In this document: one piece after another, positions 63,092-64,000 of the stretch
Layout: each line of letters opens with the position of its first letter
Numbering within the stretch: position 1 is the stretch's first letter
Assembly: GCA_965242775.1 (NCBI GenBank)
Contig: CBDETI010000018.1
Location: 62,001-126,000 of the forward strand
Reading direction: 5' to 3'
Length of the DNA: 64,000 nt
From: JAWPMT01 sp965242775
Lineage (GTDB): Bacteria; Bacteroidota; Bacteroidia; Cytophagales; Cyclobacteriaceae
Notes under the pieces: generated by a model
The model's input: the letters and a program-made list of their open reading frames with translations, nothing else
Told to the model about the DNA's origin: nothing
Databases searched by the model: none
Program-made: the position numbers and the translations under genes

Positions 63092-63835
63092 CTATGCCAC
63101 GGTAATCGGAGCATAAGACCTCCCCACCTTCAGCTTTTCGCCGCAAGTGAGCACAACGTATTCGTCCCTTTTCAATTTTTCTTTGCCGGTGATCCTGGCT
63201 TTATTGACTAGGTACTTGCGATGGATCCGGACAAAATCTGGCCGAAGTTCACTTGCCATCTGTTCCAGCGTGGAACGTTTGACCATGGCGAACTTGTCTG
63301 TATGGATTTTCAGGTAGTGGTCATCAGCCTCAATCCACCGGACCTGATCGATTTGAATTTCGATCTTTTTCCTTCCAATGGAACCCGAAATGACTTTGCT
63401 CTGAGCACGAAGATTGTAGACATAATAGGCTGTTGCCCCAAGCAGCAGCAGGTGAAAAAGGACTTCACGCCCAAAGTACTGCCTGAAATATTGCTCGGAT
63501 AAGTAACCATCATAGTAGCCGAAGATATGGATGGTACTACTGGACAATAGGTAAAACAGGAGTAAGGCTACAAACGTAATTGCCGGTGCCCACACATAAT
63601 ATCTGAGACGCTGCCGGTGGGCTTGTTGGTATGCTAAAAGCACCATCGGAAGCATAAGTAAAAAAGCCAATTGTGCCACCAGTAGGTATAATATGGAAAC
63701 CCAGGGGTTGTAGCCCTGGTATTGACCATATTTTATCACATTTTGTATCATGGCAAGGACCACAACCACCAAATAGAAGCCGGAGGCCGCAATAAAGTAT
63801 TTCCTTTGATGTTTCAAAAAGTTCCACCAATGCAT
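63092..63835 (-). CDS. LytTR DNA-binding regulator with N-terminal membrane helices
   Basis: 247 residues. Four membrane helices (YFIAASGFYLVVVVLAMIQN, VSILYLLVAQLAFLLMLPMV, YYVWAPAITFVALLLFYLLS, EVLFHLLLLGATAYYVYNLR) and a LytTR domain at about 150-245 (IQIDQVRWIEADDHYLKIHT, MASELRPDFVRIHRKYLVNK). The organisation is the same as in the gene at 55939. It lies upstream of the serine hydrolase gene on the same strand, which may be its target. Confidence 0.85.
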   Translation of the reverse strand: MHWWNFLKHQRKYFIAASGFYLVVVVLAMIQNVIKYGQYQGYNPWVSILYLLVAQLAFLLMLPMVLLAYQQAHRQRLRYYVWAPAITFVALLLFYLLSSSTIHIFGYYDGYLSEQYFRQYFGREVLFHLLLLGATAYYVYNLRAQSKVISGSIGRKKIEIQIDQVRWIEADDHYLKIHTDKFAMVKRSTLEQMASELRPDFVRIHRKYLVNKARITGKEKLKRDEYVVLTCGEKLKVGRSYAPITVA

Positions 63836-63876
63836 ATAGAAAGATACGTGTTTTTCGACCGGATTTGGAAGGCGTT

Positions 63877-64000
63877 TTATCCAAAAACACCTTTTATATG
63901 CGTCTCACTGAGCCCCTTTTCCATGAGCCATGTCTCCATGTCAGTATGGCCGCCTACCTTGGCATGGTGAAGGAGGGTGAATCCATGTGGACCAGGGGCA
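63877..64000 (-). CDS. C-terminal end of an ankyrin-repeat-like protein (partial)
   Basis: A frame enters from the right edge and stops at 63877-63879. The visible 40 residues (GPHGFTLLHHAKVGGHTDME, then WLMEKGLSETHIKGVFG) match an ankyrin repeat consensus (G-x-T-x-L-H-x-A). It would be upstream of the LytTR gene on the same strand. Confidence is limited by the short length. Confidence 0.6.
   Translation of the reverse strand, partial: APGPHGFTLLHHAKVGGHTDMETWLMEKGLSETHIKGVFG

Noticed and set aside
1..64000. CRISPR arrays, tRNAs, rRNAs, insertion sequences
   Set aside because: I looked for regularly spaced repeats, cloverleaf-like runs and transposase motifs and found none.

Overview
The window is a chromosomal segment of a Bacteroidota bacterium, most likely a free-living member of the Cytophagales. 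The evidence is a cell-surface protein with a gliding-motility type C-terminal sorting domain, three PadR plus FtsX-type permease modules with the N-terminal permease prefix seen in this order, a -33/-7 promoter of the Bacteroidota kind (TTTG, 20 bases, TATATTTG) ahead of an ArsR gene, and many AraC, LytTR and ECF-free one-component regulators. No tRNA, rRNA, insertion sequence, integrase or CRISPR array was seen.

Layout. 0-2.5 kb: a partial Asp/Asn beta-hydroxylase, a phage-tail-collar protein and a cytosolic periplasmic-binding-protein-like protein. 2.5-13.7 kb: permease/PadR module 1, an Ada-like DNA repair protein, a TolB-propeller amidohydrolase, a second propeller protein, a broken CPBP protease, a VOC protein and two AraC-type regulators. 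13.8-17.3 kb: VOC and AHSA1 proteins, then an ArsR-led operon (ArsR, AHSA1, DoxX, YdeI-like, ASCH) behind two palindromic operators. 17.5-25 kb: DoxX, hydrolase, Crp/Fnr regulator, RlmD, the T9SS surface protein, an ABC ATPase and a VOC protein. 25-29.6 kb: a stretch in which nearly every gene is broken by frameshifts (NSS symporter, unknown multi-pass membrane protein, moeA).

28.4-43.5 kb is the heart of the window: a molybdenum cofactor and aerobic carbon monoxide dehydrogenase island. It holds moeA, moaA, a cysteine desulfurase, a SufU-like scaffold, moaD, moaE, an XdhC-type protein, a Cys-containing membrane protein, a second MoaD-like protein fused by translational overlap to a sialidase-like beta-propeller gene, and then coxM-coxS-coxL-coxG-coxD-coxE-coxF. 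CoxL has the AYRCSFR active-site loop of form I (true) CO dehydrogenases. The cox promoter region carries two palindromes, one like an FNR-class site and one like a metalloregulator box. The desulfurase/SufU pair can supply sulfur to MoaD, MoaA/D/E and MoeA make the cofactor, XdhC/CoxF mature and sulfurate it, CoxD/CoxE are the AAA+/VWA maturation pair and CoxG links the enzyme to the membrane quinone pool. The cell probably burns CO, perhaps at trace levels, as a supplementary electron source.

43.5-64 kb: an ankyrin-lipocalin protein with a membrane AraC regulator, TetR/SDR/ADH genes with TetR-type operators, permease/PadR module 2 with a striking 26-base palindrome, a large ThuA/sugar dehydrogenase/cytochrome c lipoprotein, cupin, LytTR, DinB and lipocalin-like genes, permease/PadR module 3 (permease frameshifted), a serine beta-lactamase-like lipoprotein, a second LytTR regulator and the end of an ankyrin-like gene.

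The many frameshifts, including three in moeA, which the CO dehydrogenase needs, point to sequence errors more than to gene decay. All functions below are from reading motifs by eye; no database search was run.
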